64,000 bases of DNA from Mesorhizobium jarvisii. Its GTDB lineage: Bacteria > Pseudomonadota > Alphaproteobacteria > Rhizobiales > Rhizobiaceae. Made by a program: the position numbers and the translations under genes. The notes below the pieces were generated by a model. That model was not told where the DNA came from and did no database searches. It saw nothing but the letters and a program-made list of their open reading frames with translations. Positions 43,236 to 56,364 of this stretch are shown here, one piece after another. The DNA lies in assembly GCF_003601985.1 (NCBI RefSeq), contig NZ_QZXA01000018.1:1-64000 (forward strand). The letters run 5' to 3'. The first letter of the stretch is position 1. Each line of letters opens with the position of its first letter.

Positions 43236-43828
43236 TTACCGCGCCTTGGCGGCGGCCGCGAGCACGGCTTCGATCTCGGCGGTCACCGCGTCGATGCTGG
43301 CCATGCCGTCGACCGTCTTAAGCTTGCCCTTGGCGTAATAATAGCCGGTCAGCGGAGCGGTCTTCTTGTAGTACTCGCGCAGGCGCTCCTCGAACACCGC
43401 CGGATTGTCGTCCTTGCGCACCGGCTGCCCGGCGGCCTTGGCGTCCTCGGCGCGCTTGACGATGCGGCCGACCAGGGCCCTGTCGTCGACGACCAGTTCG
43501 ATGACCGTGTCGAGGCCGATGCCACGCTCAGAAAGCATCGATTCAACCGCATCGGCCTGCACCAGTGTGCGCGGGTAGCCGTCGAGGATGAATCCCTTGG
43601 CGCAGTCGGCTTGGTCGATCCGCTCGGCGACGATGGCATTGACGATGGCGTCGGACACCAGTTCACCGGCATCCATCACCGCCTTGGCACGCTTGCCGAC
43701 TTCGGAACCGGCCTGAACGGCGGCACGCAGCATGTCTCCCGTCGAGAGTTGGGGTATGCCGTGTTTTTCTACCAGTCTTTGTGCTTGTGTCCCCTTGCCC
43801 GCCCCTGGCGGCCCAAGCAAAATCAACC

Positions 43829-43832
<4 letters not shown>
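43236..43832 (-). CDS. adk: adenylate kinase
   Basis: 198 residues. It interconverts ATP + AMP and 2 ADP. P-loop [20 protein letters not shown] and AMP-binding [17 protein letters not shown] are visible. The LID segment is short, without the zinc-binding insert found in long-form Adk. It overlaps the secY stop by four bases (translational coupling), the standard spc-operon order. Confidence 0.97.
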
Positions 43833-45169
<1,337 letters not shown>

Positions 45170-45264
45170 GCCTGATTCTCCGCTTGGTAACGCTTGATGG
45201 CCCGTGAGGTCAGGCGGTGCGTTTCACCGAAGCTCACGAGATAAGCTCCGGGCTCTAAACATGC

Positions 45265-45290
45265 AAGCGGCCGCGTTGACGCGGCCGCTT
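45265..45290. promoter_or_regulatory. stem-loop between rplO and secY
   Basis: AAGCGGCCGC-GTTGAC-GCGGCCGCTT is a perfect ten-base stem with a six-base loop, not followed by a T-run. It could attenuate or process the transcript between ribosomal genes and secY, whose dosage needs differ. Confidence 0.45.
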
Positions 45291-45363
45291 AATTGAGCAG
45301 ATCAAAGCGCAATCGTGAGCAAAAACGGGATCCCACTCTTGCCGATCGCGCTTCAAATTGCCG

Positions 45364-45837
45364 TTACTCGGCAGCTGCCTTTTCCGGCAACTTGACCGAG
45401 CCGCCGGCCTTTTCGATCTTCTCGATCGCCGCCTTGGAAGCACCGGCGACGTCGAAGGCAAGCTTGGCCTTGAGTTCGCCATCGGACAGCACGCGCACGC
45501 CATCCTTGACGCGGCGGATGACGCCGGCGGCGACGAGCGCCTCGGCCGTCACGGTTGCCTTGGCGTCGAGCTTCTTGGCATCGACGGCTTCCTGGATGCG
45601 GGCCAGCGACACGACGACGAAGCTCTTGGCGAAGATGTTGTTGAAGCCACGCTTCGGCAGGCGCCGGTAGAGCGGCATCTGGCCACCCTCGAAGCCGTTG
45701 ATGGCGACGCCGGAGCGCGCCTTCTGACCCTTGACGCCGCGACCGGCGGTCTTGCCCGAGCCGGAACCGATGCCGCGGCCGAGACGCTTCTTGGAATGCG
45801 TCGCGCCGTCCTTGTCACGCAGATCGTTGAGTTTCAT
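45364..45837 (-). CDS. rplO: ribosomal protein L15
   Basis: 157 residues. [20 protein letters not shown] followed by [20 protein letters not shown] is the typical Gly/Lys-rich N-terminus that enters the 23S core. A late assembly protein of the 50S subunit; it lies 22 bases after rpmD. Confidence 0.97.
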   Translation of the reverse strand: MKLNDLRDKDGATHSKKRLGRGIGSGSGKTAGRGVKGQKARSGVAINGFEGGQMPLYRRLPKRGFNNIFAKSFVVVSLARIQEAVDAKKLDAKATVTAEALVAAGVIRRVKDGVRVLSDGELKAKLAFDVAGASKAAIEKIEKAGGSVKLPEKAAAE

Positions 45838-45859
45838 CTGAGTTCTCCTGCGCTTTGGC

Positions 45860-46057
45860 TCAGCCCTCGTCCACGACGCGGACGAGATGCTGAACGGCGG
45901 CGATCATGCCGCGCACGGAAGGCGTATCTTCCAGGGTGCGCTGCTTGTGCATCTTGTTGAGGCCGAGGCCGACCAGCGTCGCGCGCTGTTCCTTCGGGCG
46001 GCGGATCGGCGAACCGATCTGCTCAACGGTGATGGTCTTGGTTGCTTTCTTGGCCAT
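45860..46057 (-). CDS. rpmD: ribosomal protein L30
   Basis: 65 residues from [20 protein letters not shown]; two codons upstream are an alternative start. The [20 protein letters not shown] segment is the L30 signature. It lies 24 bases after rpsE. Confidence 0.95.
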   Translation of the reverse strand: MAKKATKTITVEQIGSPIRRPKEQRATLVGLGLNKMHKQRTLEDTPSVRGMIAAVQHLVRVVDEG

Positions 46058-46081
46058 GGTCAAAATCCCTGGTCAGATCGA

Positions 46082-46645
46082 CTATTCTTCAGCCGCAACG
46101 GCGGTGCCGCGGCGGGCCTGAAGGGTCGAATACTTGATGCCGCGAGCGGCAGCCACATCCTTGGGATGCATCTGGCTCTTCAGCGCGTCGAACGTGGCGC
46201 GAACCATGTTGTAAGGGTTCGACGAACCCATCGACTTGGCGACCACGTCATGCATGCCGAGCGTCTCGAAAACGGCGCGCATCGGGCCGCCGGCGATGAT
46301 GCCGGTACCCTGCTTGGCGGCGCGCAGCAGAACGCGTCCGGCGCCCCAGCGTCCCTCGACGTCGTGATGCAGCGTACGGCCCGAGCGCAGCGGCACGAAG
46401 ATCATGTCGCGCTTGGCCGATTCAGTTGCCTTGCGGATGGCTTCCGGCACTTCGCGTGCCTTGCCATGACCGAAGCCGACGCGGCCCTTCTGGTCGCCGA
46501 CGACGACGAGTGCGGCGAAGCCGAAGCGACGGCCACCCTTGACGACCTTGGCGACGCGATTGATGTGGACCAGCTTGTCCACCATGCCGTCGTCGCGCTC
46601 TTCGCGCTCACGCTCGCGGCCGCCTTCCCTACGTTCCTGTGCCAT
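46082..46645 (-). CDS. rpsE: ribosomal protein S5
   Basis: 187 residues from [20 protein letters not shown]. The first ~20 residues are an Arg/Glu-rich extension. Core: [20 protein letters not shown] (dsRNA-binding fold) and [21 protein letters not shown]5 helps keep decoding accurate. Ten open codons upstream were excluded. Confidence 0.97.
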   Translation of the reverse strand: MAQERREGGREREREERDDGMVDKLVHINRVAKVVKGGRRFGFAALVVVGDQKGRVGFGHGKAREVPEAIRKATESAKRDMIFVPLRSGRTLHHDVEGRWGAGRVLLRAAKQGTGIIAGGPMRAVFETLGMHDVVAKSMGSSNPYNMVRATFDALKSQMHPKDVAAARGIKYSTLQARRGTAVAAEE

Positions 46646-46721
46646 ATCCTGTTCCTTGTTTTTTTCCGGAAGCACGGTTGATGATACGATCCGGCGCCTC
46701 TGTGGGTCACCGGGGGCGAAA

Positions 46722-47081
46722 TTAGAAGCTCAGACCGCCTTCGCGGGCAGCTTCAGCCAGCGCCTTGACGCGGCCGTGATAGATGTACGGGCCACGGTCG
46801 AAGACGACTTCCTTGACGCCGGCCTTGGTGGCGCGCTCGGCGATCAGCTTGCCGATCGCGGCGGCGGCGGCCGTGTCGGCGCCGGTCTTGAGCGAACCCT
46901 TGAGGTCCTTCTCGAGCGTCGAAGCGGCAGCGATGGTGTGGCCCTTGGCGTCGTCGATCACCTGGACATAGATGTTCTTCGAGGTGCGGTGAACCGACAG
47001 GCGCGGACGCTCGCCGGCGACCTTCCTGATCTGGCGGCGAACGCGCTGCGCACGGCGCTGCGTGGATTCCTTGGTACCCAT
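46722..47081 (-). CDS. rplR: ribosomal protein L18
   Basis: 119 residues from [20 protein letters not shown]; the seven upstream codons are unlikely. It binds 5S rRNA with L5. The C-terminus [20 protein letters not shown] is the most conserved part. Confidence 0.97.
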   Translation of the reverse strand: MGTKESTQRRAQRVRRQIRKVAGERPRLSVHRTSKNIYVQVIDDAKGHTIAAASTLEKDLKGSLKTGADTAAAAAIGKLIAERATKAGVKEVVFDRGPYIYHGRVKALAEAAREGGLSF

Positions 47082-47167
47082 GATGGTCTTCCTTGCCTTC
47101 AAAAATCGGGGGCCGCCATATGCGGTAGGCGAAGCGCCTCCCGCGACCGCTCCCCGCGGCGTTACAC

Positions 47168-47701
47168 TTACTTCTTCTTGCCTTCCTTGCGGACGATCTT
47201 CTCGCCAGCGTAGCGGACGCCCTTGCCCTTGTAGGGCTCCGGACCGCGATATTCGCGGATCTCGGCGGCGACCTGGCCGACCTGCTGCTTGTCGATGCCG
47301 GTCACGGTGATTTCCGTCGGCTTCGGCACAGCGATGGTGACACCGGCCGGCGTCTCATAGACGACGTCATGGCTGAAGCCAAGAGCCAGCTGCAGGTTCT
47401 TGCCCTGCATGGCGGCGCGATAGCCGACGCCGGTGATCTCGAGCTTCTTCTCGAAGCCGTCCTTGACGCCCTGCAGAATGTTGACGATCTGCGTGCGCGA
47501 CATGCCCCACTTGGAGCGGGCGGTCTTGGTCTGGTCGCGCGGCTGGACAGCGATCTCGCTGCCTTCCATCTTGACCAGGACTTCGTCGTTCACCACGAAC
47601 TTCAGCTCGCCCTTGGGGCCCTTCGCCGTCACGGTCTGGCCGTTGACGGTCGCGGTCACGCCCTGAGGCAGCGAAACGGGTTTCTTTCCAATACGAGACA
47701 T
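47168..47701 (-). CDS. rplF: ribosomal protein L6
   Basis: 177 residues. [20 protein letters not shown] starts the first of two similar beta domains. The C-terminal [20 protein letters not shown] is the L6 signature near the factor-binding site. It lies 88 bases after rpsH. Confidence 0.98.
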   Translation of the reverse strand: MSRIGKKPVSLPQGVTATVNGQTVTAKGPKGELKFVVNDEVLVKMEGSEIAVQPRDQTKTARSKWGMSRTQIVNILQGVKDGFEKKLEITGVGYRAAMQGKNLQLALGFSHDVVYETPAGVTIAVPKPTEITVTGIDKQQVGQVAAEIREYRGPEPYKGKGVRYAGEKIVRKEGKKK

Positions 47702-47789
47702 TTTGTTGTCCTCGTCACTTCTCTTGTTTCAGGTCTCTGTCTTCGGAACGATCCGAAGACCGGATTCCAATTTGCGGTCAGCTGCCAGA

Positions 47790-48188
47790 TCAGAAGATCT
47801 GGCAGAGGATCTCGCCGCCGACGTTCTGTTCGCGGGCTTCGTGATCGGCCATCACGCCCTTCGGCGTCGAAAGGATGGCGATGCCGAGGCCGTTGGCGAC
47901 GTGCGGGATCGACTTGGCCGAGACGTAAACGCGGCGGCCCGGCTTCGAGACGCGGGCGATTTCGCGCACGACCGGCGCACCGTCGAAATACTTCAGCTCG
48001 ATTTCGATCTCGGACTTACCGTTGTCGAAGTCGGTCTGGCTGTAGTCGCGGATATAGCCTTCAGCCTTCAGCACGTCGAGGACGCGGGTGCGCAGACGCG
48101 AGGCCGGCGTCGAGACACTCGACTTCTTGCGGCCGTAGGCGTTGCGGATGCGGGTCAGCATATCGCCGAGAGGATCGCTCAATGACAT
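47790..48188 (-). CDS. rpsH: ribosomal protein S8
   Basis: 132 residues. [20 protein letters not shown] at the N-terminus and [20 protein letters not shown] at the C-terminus are canonical. S8 binds helix 21 of 16S rRNA, and in E. coli it represses the spc operon by binding its mRNA; whether that applies here is not visible. Confidence 0.98.
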   Translation of the reverse strand: MSLSDPLGDMLTRIRNAYGRKKSSVSTPASRLRTRVLDVLKAEGYIRDYSQTDFDNGKSEIEIELKYFDGAPVVREIARVSKPGRRVYVSAKSIPHVANGLGIAILSTPKGVMADHEAREQNVGGEILCQIF

Positions 48189-48200
48189 GTTATGTCCTCC

Positions 48201-48506
48201 TTACCAGCTCGACTTGACCAGGCCCGGGATCTGGCCGTTGTTGCCGAGATCACGAAGCGCGATGCGCGATACTTTGAGCTTGCGATAGTAGGCACGCGGA
48301 CGGCCGGTGACTTCGCAGCGGTTGCGGATGCGGATCTTGGCCGAGTTGCGCGGCAGGGCAGCAAGCTTGAGCTGAGCGCGGAAGCGCTCTTCCATCGGCT
48401 TGGACTGATCCATGATGATCGCCTTCAGGGCAGCGCGCTTGGGACCGTACTGGTCGGCAAGCTTGCGGCGCCTGTTGTTCTTCTCGACTGAGCTGGTCTT
48501 TGCCAT
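48201..48506 (-). CDS. rpsN: ribosomal protein S14
   Basis: 101 residues, the long zinc-free form (no CxxC pairs; it has [20 protein letters not shown] instead of the CxxC zinc motif). It lies 12 bases before rpsH. Confidence 0.97.
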   Translation of the reverse strand: MAKTSSVEKNNRRRKLADQYGPKRAALKAIIMDQSKPMEERFRAQLKLAALPRNSAKIRIRNRCEVTGRPRAYYRKLKVSRIALRDLGNNGQIPGLVKSSW

Positions 48507-48533
48507 TTCAGATTTTTCCTTTTCTCGCTGCCG

Positions 48534-49112
48534 TTACTGGCGGAAGGGGAAGTTGAAAGCCTTGAGCAATGCCCGGGCTTCGTCGTCCGTCTTCGCAGTC
48601 GTACAAACGATGACGTCCATGCCCCAGATCTGATCAACCTTGTCGTAGTTGATCTCCGGGAACACGATATGCTCCTTGATGCCCATGGCGTAGTTGCCAC
48701 GGCCATCGAAGCTCTTGGGGTTCAGTCCGCGGAAGTCGCGGACGCGCGGCAGCGCGATGTTCACGAGGCGGTCGAGGAACTCGTACATGCGTTCCTTGCG
48801 CAGCGTGACCTTGGCGCCGATCGGCATGTTCTCGCGGACCTTGAAGCCGGCGATCGAATTGCGGGCGCGGGTGACGACGGCCTTCTGGCCGGCGATCAGC
48901 GCCAGGTCTTCGGCCGCAACCGAAGGCTTCTTCGAATCGGCGGTCGCTTCGCCGACACCCATGTTCAGCACGATCTTGTCGAGGCGCGGAACCTGCATGT
49001 CGTTGTCGTAGCCGAACTGCTCCTGCAGCGCCTTGCGGATGGTCTCGTTGTAGACCTGCTTCAGACGCGGCGTGTTGGTGGCAGTCGCCTGCTTGCTTTG
49101 AGCCTTAGCCAT
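48534..49112 (-). CDS. rplE: ribosomal protein L5
   Basis: 192 residues from [20 protein letters not shown]. The frame continues to 49196 inside rplX but that part is not L5. Signature: [20 protein letters not shown] and [20 protein letters not shown]. It overlaps the end of rplX by eight bases. It binds 5S rRNA. Confidence 0.97.
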   Translation of the reverse strand: MAKAQSKQATATNTPRLKQVYNETIRKALQEQFGYDNDMQVPRLDKIVLNMGVGEATADSKKPSVAAEDLALIAGQKAVVTRARNSIAGFKVRENMPIGAKVTLRKERMYEFLDRLVNIALPRVRDFRGLNPKSFDGRGNYAMGIKEHIVFPEINYDKVDQIWGMDVIVCTTAKTDDEARALLKAFNFPFRQ

Positions 49113-49419
49113 TGATGACTTCTCCCGAGCGCTTGGCGACGCGCACCTTCTTGCCGTCCTTCTGGAAGATGAAACCGACGCGGGTCGGCTTGCCATCCTT
49201 GGGGTCGGCCAGCGCGATGTTCGACAGCTGGATCGGCGCTTCCTTGGTAATGATCCCGCCCTCTTGGGACTGGGTCTGCTTCTGGTGACGACGGATCATG
49301 TTGACGCCGCGCACCAGCGCGGTGTCATCCTTCGGCTGAACCGAGAGGACTTCGCCCGAACGGCCCTTGTCCTTGCCGGCCAGCACGACGACCTTGTCGC
49401 CTTTTCTAATCTTTTGCAT
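49105..49419 (-). CDS. rplX: ribosomal protein L24
   Basis: 104 residues. A KOW motif at the N-terminus ([20 protein letters not shown]) and [20 protein letters not shown]. An assembly-initiator protein for the 50S subunit. Confidence 0.97.
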   Translation of the reverse strand: MQKIRKGDKVVVLAGKDKGRSGEVLSVQPKDDTALVRGVNMIRRHQKQTQSQEGGIITKEAPIQLSNIALADPKDGKPTRVGFIFQKDGKKVRVAKRSGEVING

Positions 49420-49431
49420 TGGTCCGGCTCC

Positions 49432-49800
49432 TTACAGCACTTCAGGCGCGAGCGAGATGATCTTCATGTGGTTCTTGGCGCGGAGTTCGCGCGGAACCGG
49501 TCCGAAGATACGCGTGCCGATCGGCTCTTTCTTGTTGTCGACGAGAACGGCCGCGTTCTTGTCGAAACGGATCACGCTGCCGTCCGGGCGGCGGATGTCC
49601 TTGGCCGTGCGAACCACGACCGCCTTCATCACATCGCCCTTCTTAACGCGGCCGCGCGGAATGGCTTCCTTGATGGACACCACGATGATGTCGCCCACGG
49701 AAGCGTATTTCCGCTTCGAGCCGCCCAGCACCTTGATGCACATGACACGACGCGCGCCGGAATTATCCGCCACGTCGAGGTTTGTTTGCATCTGAATCAT
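49432..49800 (-). CDS. rplN: ribosomal protein L14
   Basis: 122 residues. [20 protein letters not shown] starts the protein and [20 protein letters not shown] ends it, both canonical. First gene of the classical spc operon; the 84-base gap after rpsQ is where the S10 and spc units join. Confidence 0.98.
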   Translation of the reverse strand: MIQMQTNLDVADNSGARRVMCIKVLGGSKRKYASVGDIIVVSIKEAIPRGRVKKGDVMKAVVVRTAKDIRRPDGSVIRFDKNAAVLVDNKKEPIGTRIFGPVPRELRAKNHMKIISLAPEVL

Positions 49801-49884
49801 GACTGGCCGCCTTCTTCTTTTCTAACGGGACGGGCTCGAAGCCCCTCCCCGGTCTGTCCAAAATTCGTTGTTTACGCCCGGAGG

Positions 49885-50124
49885 TCAGGCTTGGTCCGAA
49901 GACACGACGATCCAGCGCTTGTCCTTGGAAATCGGCTTCGATTCCTGGATGAACACCTGATCGCCAACCTTGTGGGCGTTGTTCTCGTCGTGCGCCTTGT
50001 ACTTCTTGGTCATGCGCACGGTCTTCTTCATCACGGGATGCGTGAAGCGCCGTTCGACCTTGACGACAACCGTCTTCTCGTTCTTGTCGCTGACGACGGT
50101 GCCCTGCAGAATGCGCTTTGGCAT
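49885..50124 (-). CDS. rpsQ: ribosomal protein S17
   Basis: 79 residues. [20 protein letters not shown] and [20 protein letters not shown] are the conserved OB-fold segments. The last gene of the S10 set. Confidence 0.97.
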   Translation of the reverse strand: MPKRILQGTVVSDKNEKTVVVKVERRFTHPVMKKTVRMTKKYKAHDENNAHKVGDQVFIQESKPISKDKRWIVVSSDQA

Positions 50125-50135
50125 GGTTTTCGTCC

Positions 50136-50336
50136 TTAAGCCTTCTTGGCCGCGGACTTTTCCGCAGCGATGGTCTTGATACGCGCAATGTCCTTACGGA
50201 CCTGCCTCACGCGCGCGGTCTTCTCGAGCTGGCCGGTGGCCTTCTGGAAGCGCAGGTTGAACTGCTCCTTCTTCAGGCTGGCCAAATCGTCGGTCAGCTG
50301 GTCCTGGGTCTTGGTCCGGATGTCTTCGGCTTTCAT
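50136..50336 (-). CDS. rpmC: ribosomal protein L29
   Basis: 66 residues from [20 protein letters not shown]; further upstream open codons lie inside rpl[21 protein letters not shown] and [14 protein letters not shown] are family signatures. It sits at the peptide exit tunnel rim and binds trigger factor/SRP with L23. Confidence 0.96.
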   Translation of the reverse strand: MKAEDIRTKTQDQLTDDLASLKKEQFNLRFQKATGQLEKTARVRQVRKDIARIKTIAAEKSAAKKA

Positions 50337-50349
50337 GATCAGCCCGTCC

Positions 50350-50763
50350 TTATTCTGCGATGCGCTGTACGAAGCGCGTCCTGACCGAGAGCTTGGCCGC
50401 GCCGAGACGCAGCGCCTCACGGGCGGTTTCTTCACTGACGCCGTCGATCTCGAACATGATGCGGCCCGGCTTGACGCGCGCCGCCCAGTAGTCGACGGCA
50501 CCCTTGCCCTTGCCCATGCGGACTTCGGTCGGCTTCGACGTGACCGGCAGATCCGGGAAAATGCGGATCCAGACGCGGCCAGCACGCTTCATTTCACGAG
50601 TGATCGCGCGGCGGGCCGCCTCGATCTCACGCGCGGTGACGCGGTTCGGCTCAAGCGCCTTCAGCCCGAAACCACCGAAATCCAGGTTGGTGCCGCCCTT
50701 TGCGGTACCATGGATACGGCCCTTGAACTGCTTGCGGAACTTTGTGCGCTTTGGCTGCAGCAT
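50350..50763 (-). CDS. rplP: ribosomal protein L16
   Basis: 137 residues. [20 protein letters not shown] at the start and [20 protein letters not shown] in the middle are canonical, including the Arg that is hydroxylated in E. coli (in the PxxxRMGKGKG stretch). It is close to the A-site tRNA elbow. Confidence 0.98.
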   Translation of the reverse strand: MLQPKRTKFRKQFKGRIHGTAKGGTNLDFGGFGLKALEPNRVTAREIEAARRAITREMKRAGRVWIRIFPDLPVTSKPTEVRMGKGKGAVDYWAARVKPGRIMFEIDGVSEETAREALRLGAAKLSVRTRFVQRIAE

Positions 50764-50790
50764 CGTTCTAACTCCAAATTCCTAAATGTC

Positions 50791-51516
50791 TCAGGCGTTT
50801 TCGCGACGACGACCGCGTTCGCGATCACCACCACCGCCATGCGCAGCATCACCCTCGGTCGCGCGACGTTCCGAAGCCATCGGATCGTGCTCGAGGATCT
50901 CGCCCTTGAATACCCAGACCTTGACGCCGCAGATGCCATACGCCGTATTCGCCTCGGCCGTGCCGTAGTCGACATCGGCGCGCAGCGTGTGCAGCGGCAC
51001 GCGGCCCTCACGGTACCACTCCATGCGGGCGATTTCGGCGCCGCCGAGACGGCCCGAGCAGTTGATGCGGATGCCTTCGGCACCGAGGCGCATCGCCGAC
51101 TGCACGGCGCGCTTCATGGCGCGGCGGAACGCGATACGGCGCTCGAGCTGCTGGGCGATCGACTGGGCGACCAGGGTCGCGTCGATTTCCGGCTTGCGCA
51201 CTTCAACGATGTTGAGGTGCGTCTCGGACTTCGTCATCTCCATCAGCTTCTTGCGAAGCTTCTCGATGTCGGCGCCCTTCTTGCCGATGATCAGACCCGG
51301 GCGCGCGGCATGGATGGTAACGCGGCACTTCTTGTGCGGGCGCTCGATCACGACCTTGGAGATCGCGGCCTGCTTGAGTTCCTTCTCAAGATACTTGCGG
51401 ATCTTGATGTCCTCATGCAGCAGCTTGCCGTACTCGCCGGTGTTCGCGAACCAGCGCGAATCCCAGGTGCGGTTGATGCCGAGGCGAAGACCGATCGGAT
51501 TGACTTTCTGGCCCAT
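50791..51516 (-). CDS. rpsC: ribosomal protein S3
   Basis: 241 residues. An N-terminal KH domain contains [20 protein letters not shown], followed by the S3 C-terminal domain ([20 protein letters not shown]). The tail is Gly/Arg-rich ([16 protein letters not shown]), a common alphaproteobacterial extension. The start shares one base with the rplV stop. Confidence 0.98.
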   Translation of the reverse strand: MGQKVNPIGLRLGINRTWDSRWFANTGEYGKLLHEDIKIRKYLEKELKQAAISKVVIERPHKKCRVTIHAARPGLIIGKKGADIEKLRKKLMEMTKSETHLNIVEVRKPEIDATLVAQSIAQQLERRIAFRRAMKRAVQSAMRLGAEGIRINCSGRLGGAEIARMEWYREGRVPLHTLRADVDYGTAEANTAYGICGVKVWVFKGEILEHDPMASERRATEGDAAHGGGGDRERGRRRENA

Positions 51517-51905
51517 TATGCGGCCTCCCCTTTTTCTTCGACTTCACGAACGACGATCGTGAGGTGCGAGAACGGCTTCTCGATACGGCTGGCGCGACCA
51601 CGGCCACGAGCGTGGAACCGCTTCATGACGATCGACTTGCCGACATAGGCTTCCGCCACCACCAGCGCATCGACATCGAGGTCGTGGTTGTTTTCCGCGT
51701 TGGCGATCGCCGATTCCAGCGTCTTCTTGACCGTGCCGGAAATCCGCTTGGCCGAGAATTCGAGGTCGGAAAGCGCTGTCGCGACCTTCTTGCCGCGGAT
51801 CAGCGCGGCAACGAGGTTCAGCTTCTGCGGGCTGATACGGATCGTGCGCAACACGGCGCGCGCTTCGTTGTCAGCAAGCCTGCGCGGAGCTTTGGCCTTG
51901 CCCAT
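51516..51905 (-). CDS. rplV: ribosomal protein L22
   Basis: 129 residues. The long hairpin [20 protein letters not shown] and [20 protein letters not shown] lines the exit tunnel, a site linked to macrolide sensitivity. It lies two bases after rpsS. Confidence 0.98.
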   Translation of the reverse strand: MGKAKAPRRLADNEARAVLRTIRISPQKLNLVAALIRGKKVATALSDLEFSAKRISGTVKKTLESAIANAENNHDLDVDALVVAEAYVGKSIVMKRFHARGRGRASRIEKPFSHLTIVVREVEEKGEAA

Positions 51906-51907
51906 GA

Positions 51908-52186
51908 TTATTTCCTCTTCGCCTTCTTATCCGCGCCGTGACCGTAATAAGTCCGCGTCGGAGCGAATTCACCGAACTTATGACCGACCATGTCCTCGTT
52001 CACCGAGACGGGAACATGCTTCTGGCCGTTGTAGACACCGAAGGTGAAGCCGACGAACTGCGGCAGGATGGTGGAGCGACGGCTCCACATCTTGATCACC
52101 TCATTGCGACCACCTTCACGAACCTTGTCCACCTTCTTGAGAAGGTAGCCGTCGATGAAGGGGCCTTTCCAAATAGAACGAGTCAC
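51908..52186 (-). CDS. rpsS: ribosomal protein S19
   Basis: 92 residues. [20 protein letters not shown] and [20 protein letters not shown] are the family ends. It forms the 30S head with S13. Confidence 0.98.
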   Translation of the reverse strand: MTRSIWKGPFIDGYLLKKVDKVREGGRNEVIKMWSRRSTILPQFVGFTFGVYNGQKHVPVSVNEDMVGHKFGEFAPTRTYYGHGADKKAKRK

Positions 52187-52202
52187 TTGGCGTTACCTCT
52201 TC

Positions 52203-53036
52203 TTAGCTCTTGCGCTGATGGCGCGAGCGCAGGATGAACTTGTCGGTCGCCTTGTTGGACCGCGTCTTCTTGCCCTTGGTCGGCTTGCCCCACGGGCTGA
52301 CCGGATGACGGCCACCGGAGGTGCGGCCTTCACCACCGCCGTGCGGATGGTCGACCGGGTTCATTGTCACGCCGCGATTGTGCGGGCGCTTGCCACGCCA
52401 AACCGTGCGGCCGGCCTTGCCGTCGTTGATGTTGCCGTGGTCGGGGTTCGACACGGCACCGACGGTGGCCATGCAGGAGCCGTGAACGACACGCTGCTCG
52501 CCCGAATTGAGGCGCAGGATCGCCATGCCCTGGTCGCGACCGACGAGCTGGGCGTAACCGCCGGCCGAACGGGCGACCTGGCCACCCTTGCCCGGCTTCA
52601 GCTCGATGTTGTGGACGATCGTGCCGACCGGCATCGATGCCAGCGGCATCGCATTGCCCGGCTTCACGTCGACCGCTTCGCCAGCCACGATCTTGTCGCC
52701 GGCGGCAAGGCGCTGCGGGGCGATGATGTAGGACAGCTCACCATCGTCGTACTTGATCAGCGCGATGAAGGCGGTGCGGTTCGGATCGTATTCAATGCGC
52801 TCGACCGTGCCGACGACGTCGAACTTGCGGCGCTTGAAGTCGATGATGCGGTACGAACGCTTGTGACCACCGCCGATGAAGCGGGCGGTGATGCGGCCGT
52901 AATTGTTGCGGCCGCCCGACTTGGTCAGGCCCTCGGTCAGACCCTTGACGGGCTTGCCCTTGTAGAGGCCCGAGCGGTCGACGATGACCAGCTGGCGGGT
53001 GCTCGGCGTTACCGGGTTGAATTTTTTCAGTGCCAT
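52203..53036 (-). CDS. rplB: ribosomal protein L2
   Basis: 277 residues. [20 protein letters not shown] begins the protein. [20 protein letters not shown] and [20 protein letters not shown] hold the His needed near the peptidyl-transferase centre. A primary 23S binding protein. Confidence 0.98.
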   Translation of the reverse strand: MALKKFNPVTPSTRQLVIVDRSGLYKGKPVKGLTEGLTKSGGRNNYGRITARFIGGGHKRSYRIIDFKRRKFDVVGTVERIEYDPNRTAFIALIKYDDGELSYIIAPQRLAAGDKIVAGEAVDVKPGNAMPLASMPVGTIVHNIELKPGKGGQVARSAGGYAQLVGRDQGMAILRLNSGEQRVVHGSCMATVGAVSNPDHGNINDGKAGRTVWRGKRPHNRGVTMNPVDHPHGGGEGRTSGGRHPVSPWGKPTKGKKTRSNKATDKFILRSRHQRKS

Positions 53037-53058
53037 TGTTCTGTCCTCGCGGCCTTGC

Positions 53059-53352
53059 TCAGAGACCCGTCGCGACGTCGATCGACTGGCCGTCGGCCAG
53101 CGTCACAATCGCCTTCTTGACGTCGCTCTGGCGGCCGATCGTGCCGCGGAAGCGCTTGATCTTGCCCTTGCGGACAAGCGTGTTCACGGCCATCACCTTG
53201 ACGCCGAACAGCGCTTCGACGGCGGCCTTGATTTCCGGCTTCGACGCCTTCTTGGCGACGTTGAAGACGACCTGGTTCTGCTCGGAAGCCATGGTCGACT
53301 TTTCGGTGATCGCCGGGCTGACGATCACGTCGTAGTGACGAAGGTCGGTCAT
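53059..53352 (-). CDS. rplW: ribosomal protein L23
   Basis: 97 residues. [20 protein letters not shown] and [20 protein letters not shown] are typical. It is the docking site for trigger factor and SRP at the exit tunnel. Its ATG overlaps the rplD stop by four bases. Confidence 0.98.
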   Translation of the reverse strand: MTDLRHYDVIVSPAITEKSTMASEQNQVVFNVAKKASKPEIKAAVEALFGVKVMAVNTLVRKGKIKRFRGTIGRQSDVKKAIVTLADGQSIDVATGL

Positions 53353-53969
53353 TTAAAGCGCTCCTCGAGAGCCTCGACGGCGGCCTTGGAAAGGACCAGC
53401 GTGCCGCGGCGCAGAATGTCGTAGACGTTGATGCCCTGGATGGGCAGCACGTCGATGTTGGGGATGTTGGTCGCGGCCAGCTTGAAGTTCTTGTCAAGCT
53501 CGGCACCACCAATCACCAGTGCGTTGCTCAGGCCCAGCGTCGCGAAATTCGCGATCAGCGCCTTGGTCTTGGCCTCGGTCAGCTTCAGTTCGTCGATGAC
53601 GATGATCGACGCGCTCTTGGCCTTGGCCGAGAGAGCATGCTTCAAGCCGAGAGCACGCACCTTCTTCGGCAGGTCGTGCTCGTGGCTGCGAACGACCGGG
53701 CCGTGGGCCTTGCCGCCGCCGCGGAACTGCGGAGCGCGTGCCGAATGGTGACGGGCGCGGCCCGTACCCTTCTGCTTGTACATCTTGGCGCCGGTGCGCG
53801 CGATTTCGGCGCGGCCCTTGGCCTTGTGCGTGCCCTGCTGCTTCTTGGCGAGCTGCCAGCGCACGACGCGCTGCAGGATGTCCTCGCGCGGATCAAGGCC
53901 GAAAATCTCCTCGGAGAGTTTCACCTTGCCGGCGTCCTTGCCGCCAAGCGTTGTGATCTTGAGATCCAT
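53349..53969 (-). CDS. rplD: ribosomal protein L4
   Basis: 206 residues. The tunnel loop is [20 protein letters not shown]. In E. coli L4 represses the S10 operon by leader binding; no equivalent leader could be recognised here. The start shares one base with the rplC stop, so L3, L4 and L23 are translationally chained. Confidence 0.98.
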   Translation of the reverse strand: MDLKITTLGGKDAGKVKLSEEIFGLDPREDILQRVVRWQLAKKQQGTHKAKGRAEIARTGAKMYKQKGTGRARHHSARAPQFRGGGKAHGPVVRSHEHDLPKKVRALGLKHALSAKAKSASIIVIDELKLTEAKTKALIANFATLGLSNALVIGGAELDKNFKLAATNIPNIDVLPIQGINVYDILRRGTLVLSKAAVEALEERFK

Positions 53970-54682
53970 TATTCCGCTCCCTCTGTGGCCGGAGCCTCGT
54001 TCTTAACAGCGGCGCGGATCGCGGCGGGCTTCGGCGCATTGGCCGGCAGTGCCACCTTGGCCGCATCGCGGACCAGGATCCAGGCGCCCTTCGATCCGGG
54101 AACCGCTCCGCGGATCAGGATCAGGCCGCGGTCGGCATCGGTCGAGACGATCTCGACATTCTGCGTCGTCACACGGGTATCGCCCATGTGGCCGGCCATC
54201 TTCTTGCCCTTGAACACCTTGCCGGGGTCCTGGCGCTGGCCGGTCGAACCGTGCGTACGGTGCGAGACCGAGTTACCGTGCGTCGCGCGGCCACCACCCA
54301 TGTGGTGACGCTTGATGACGCCCTGGAAACCCTTGCCGATCGTCGTGCCCGTCACATCGACCTTCTGGCCGGCGACAAAGTGCTCGACGGTGATCTCGGC
54401 GCCGACATCGATCATGTTGTCGGCCGAGACGCGGAACTCGGCAACCTTCGCCTTCGGCTCGACGGAAGCGGTCGCGAAATGGCCGCGCATCGCCTTCGAC
54501 GTGTTCTTCACCTTGGCGAGGCCAACGCCGAGCTGAACGGCGGTGTAGCCATTCTTCTCCTGCGTGCGCTGCGCCACGACCTGGCAGTTCTCCATCTGGA
54601 GAACGGTGACGGGAACATGTTCCCCGGCATCGTTATAGATGCGGGTCATTCCCACCTTCTTTGCAATCACACCTGAACGCAT
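53969..54682 (-). CDS. rplC: ribosomal protein L3
   Basis: 237 residues from [20 protein letters not shown]; upstream open codons are rejected. [20 protein letters not shown] is the loop close to the peptidyl-transferase centre and carries the Gln methylated in E. coli. The Ala-rich C-terminal extension ([20 protein letters not shown]) makes it longer than the E. coli protein. Confidence 0.98.
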
Positions 54683-54743
54683 CGGTTCAATTCCTTTAGA
54701 GTTCCGGGCCAGGGGCACCGCCCCTTACCGCGCTCTCATTCCC

Positions 54744-55052
54744 TTAGAGCTTGATCTCGACGTCGACGCCGGCGGCCAGATCGAGCTTCATCAAAGCATC
54801 GACGGTCTGCGGGGTCGGATCGACGATGTCGAGCAGACGCTTGTGCGTGCGCATCTCGAACTGCTCGCGGCTCTTCTTGTCGACGTGGGGCGACCGGTTC
54901 ACCGTGAACTTTTCGATCCGCGTCGGCAGCGGAATGGGGCCGCGGACGTTTGCGCCGGTGCGCTTGGCCGTCGACACGATTTCCTTCGTCGAGGCGTCGA
55001 GCACGCGGTGATCAAACGCCTTCAGGCGGATGCGGATATTCTGTCCGTTCAT
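54744..55052 (-). CDS. rpsJ: ribosomal protein S10 (NusE)
   Basis: 102 residues. [20 protein letters not shown] and [20 protein letters not shown] are canonical. It also acts as NusE in transcription antitermination. First gene of the S10 operon; only 69 bases separate it from tuf, so it is probably read through from the str operon. Confidence 0.98.
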   Translation of the reverse strand: MNGQNIRIRLKAFDHRVLDASTKEIVSTAKRTGANVRGPIPLPTRIEKFTVNRSPHVDKKSREQFEMRTHKRLLDIVDPTPQTVDALMKLDLAAGVDVEIKL

Positions 55053-55121
55053 GCGTCACTTCCTTGTTCTGGCGCGGCGCGGGCAACTTCCGCGCCCGCG
55101 ACAGATCGGTTTAAGTCCAAA

Positions 55122-56297
<1,176 letters not shown>

Positions 56298-56364
56298 GTG
56301 ATGTCTCCATTTCCTGCTCGCCCATGCGGGCTTTGAATTGCGTTACCGCGACGGCTCTTTCGAG

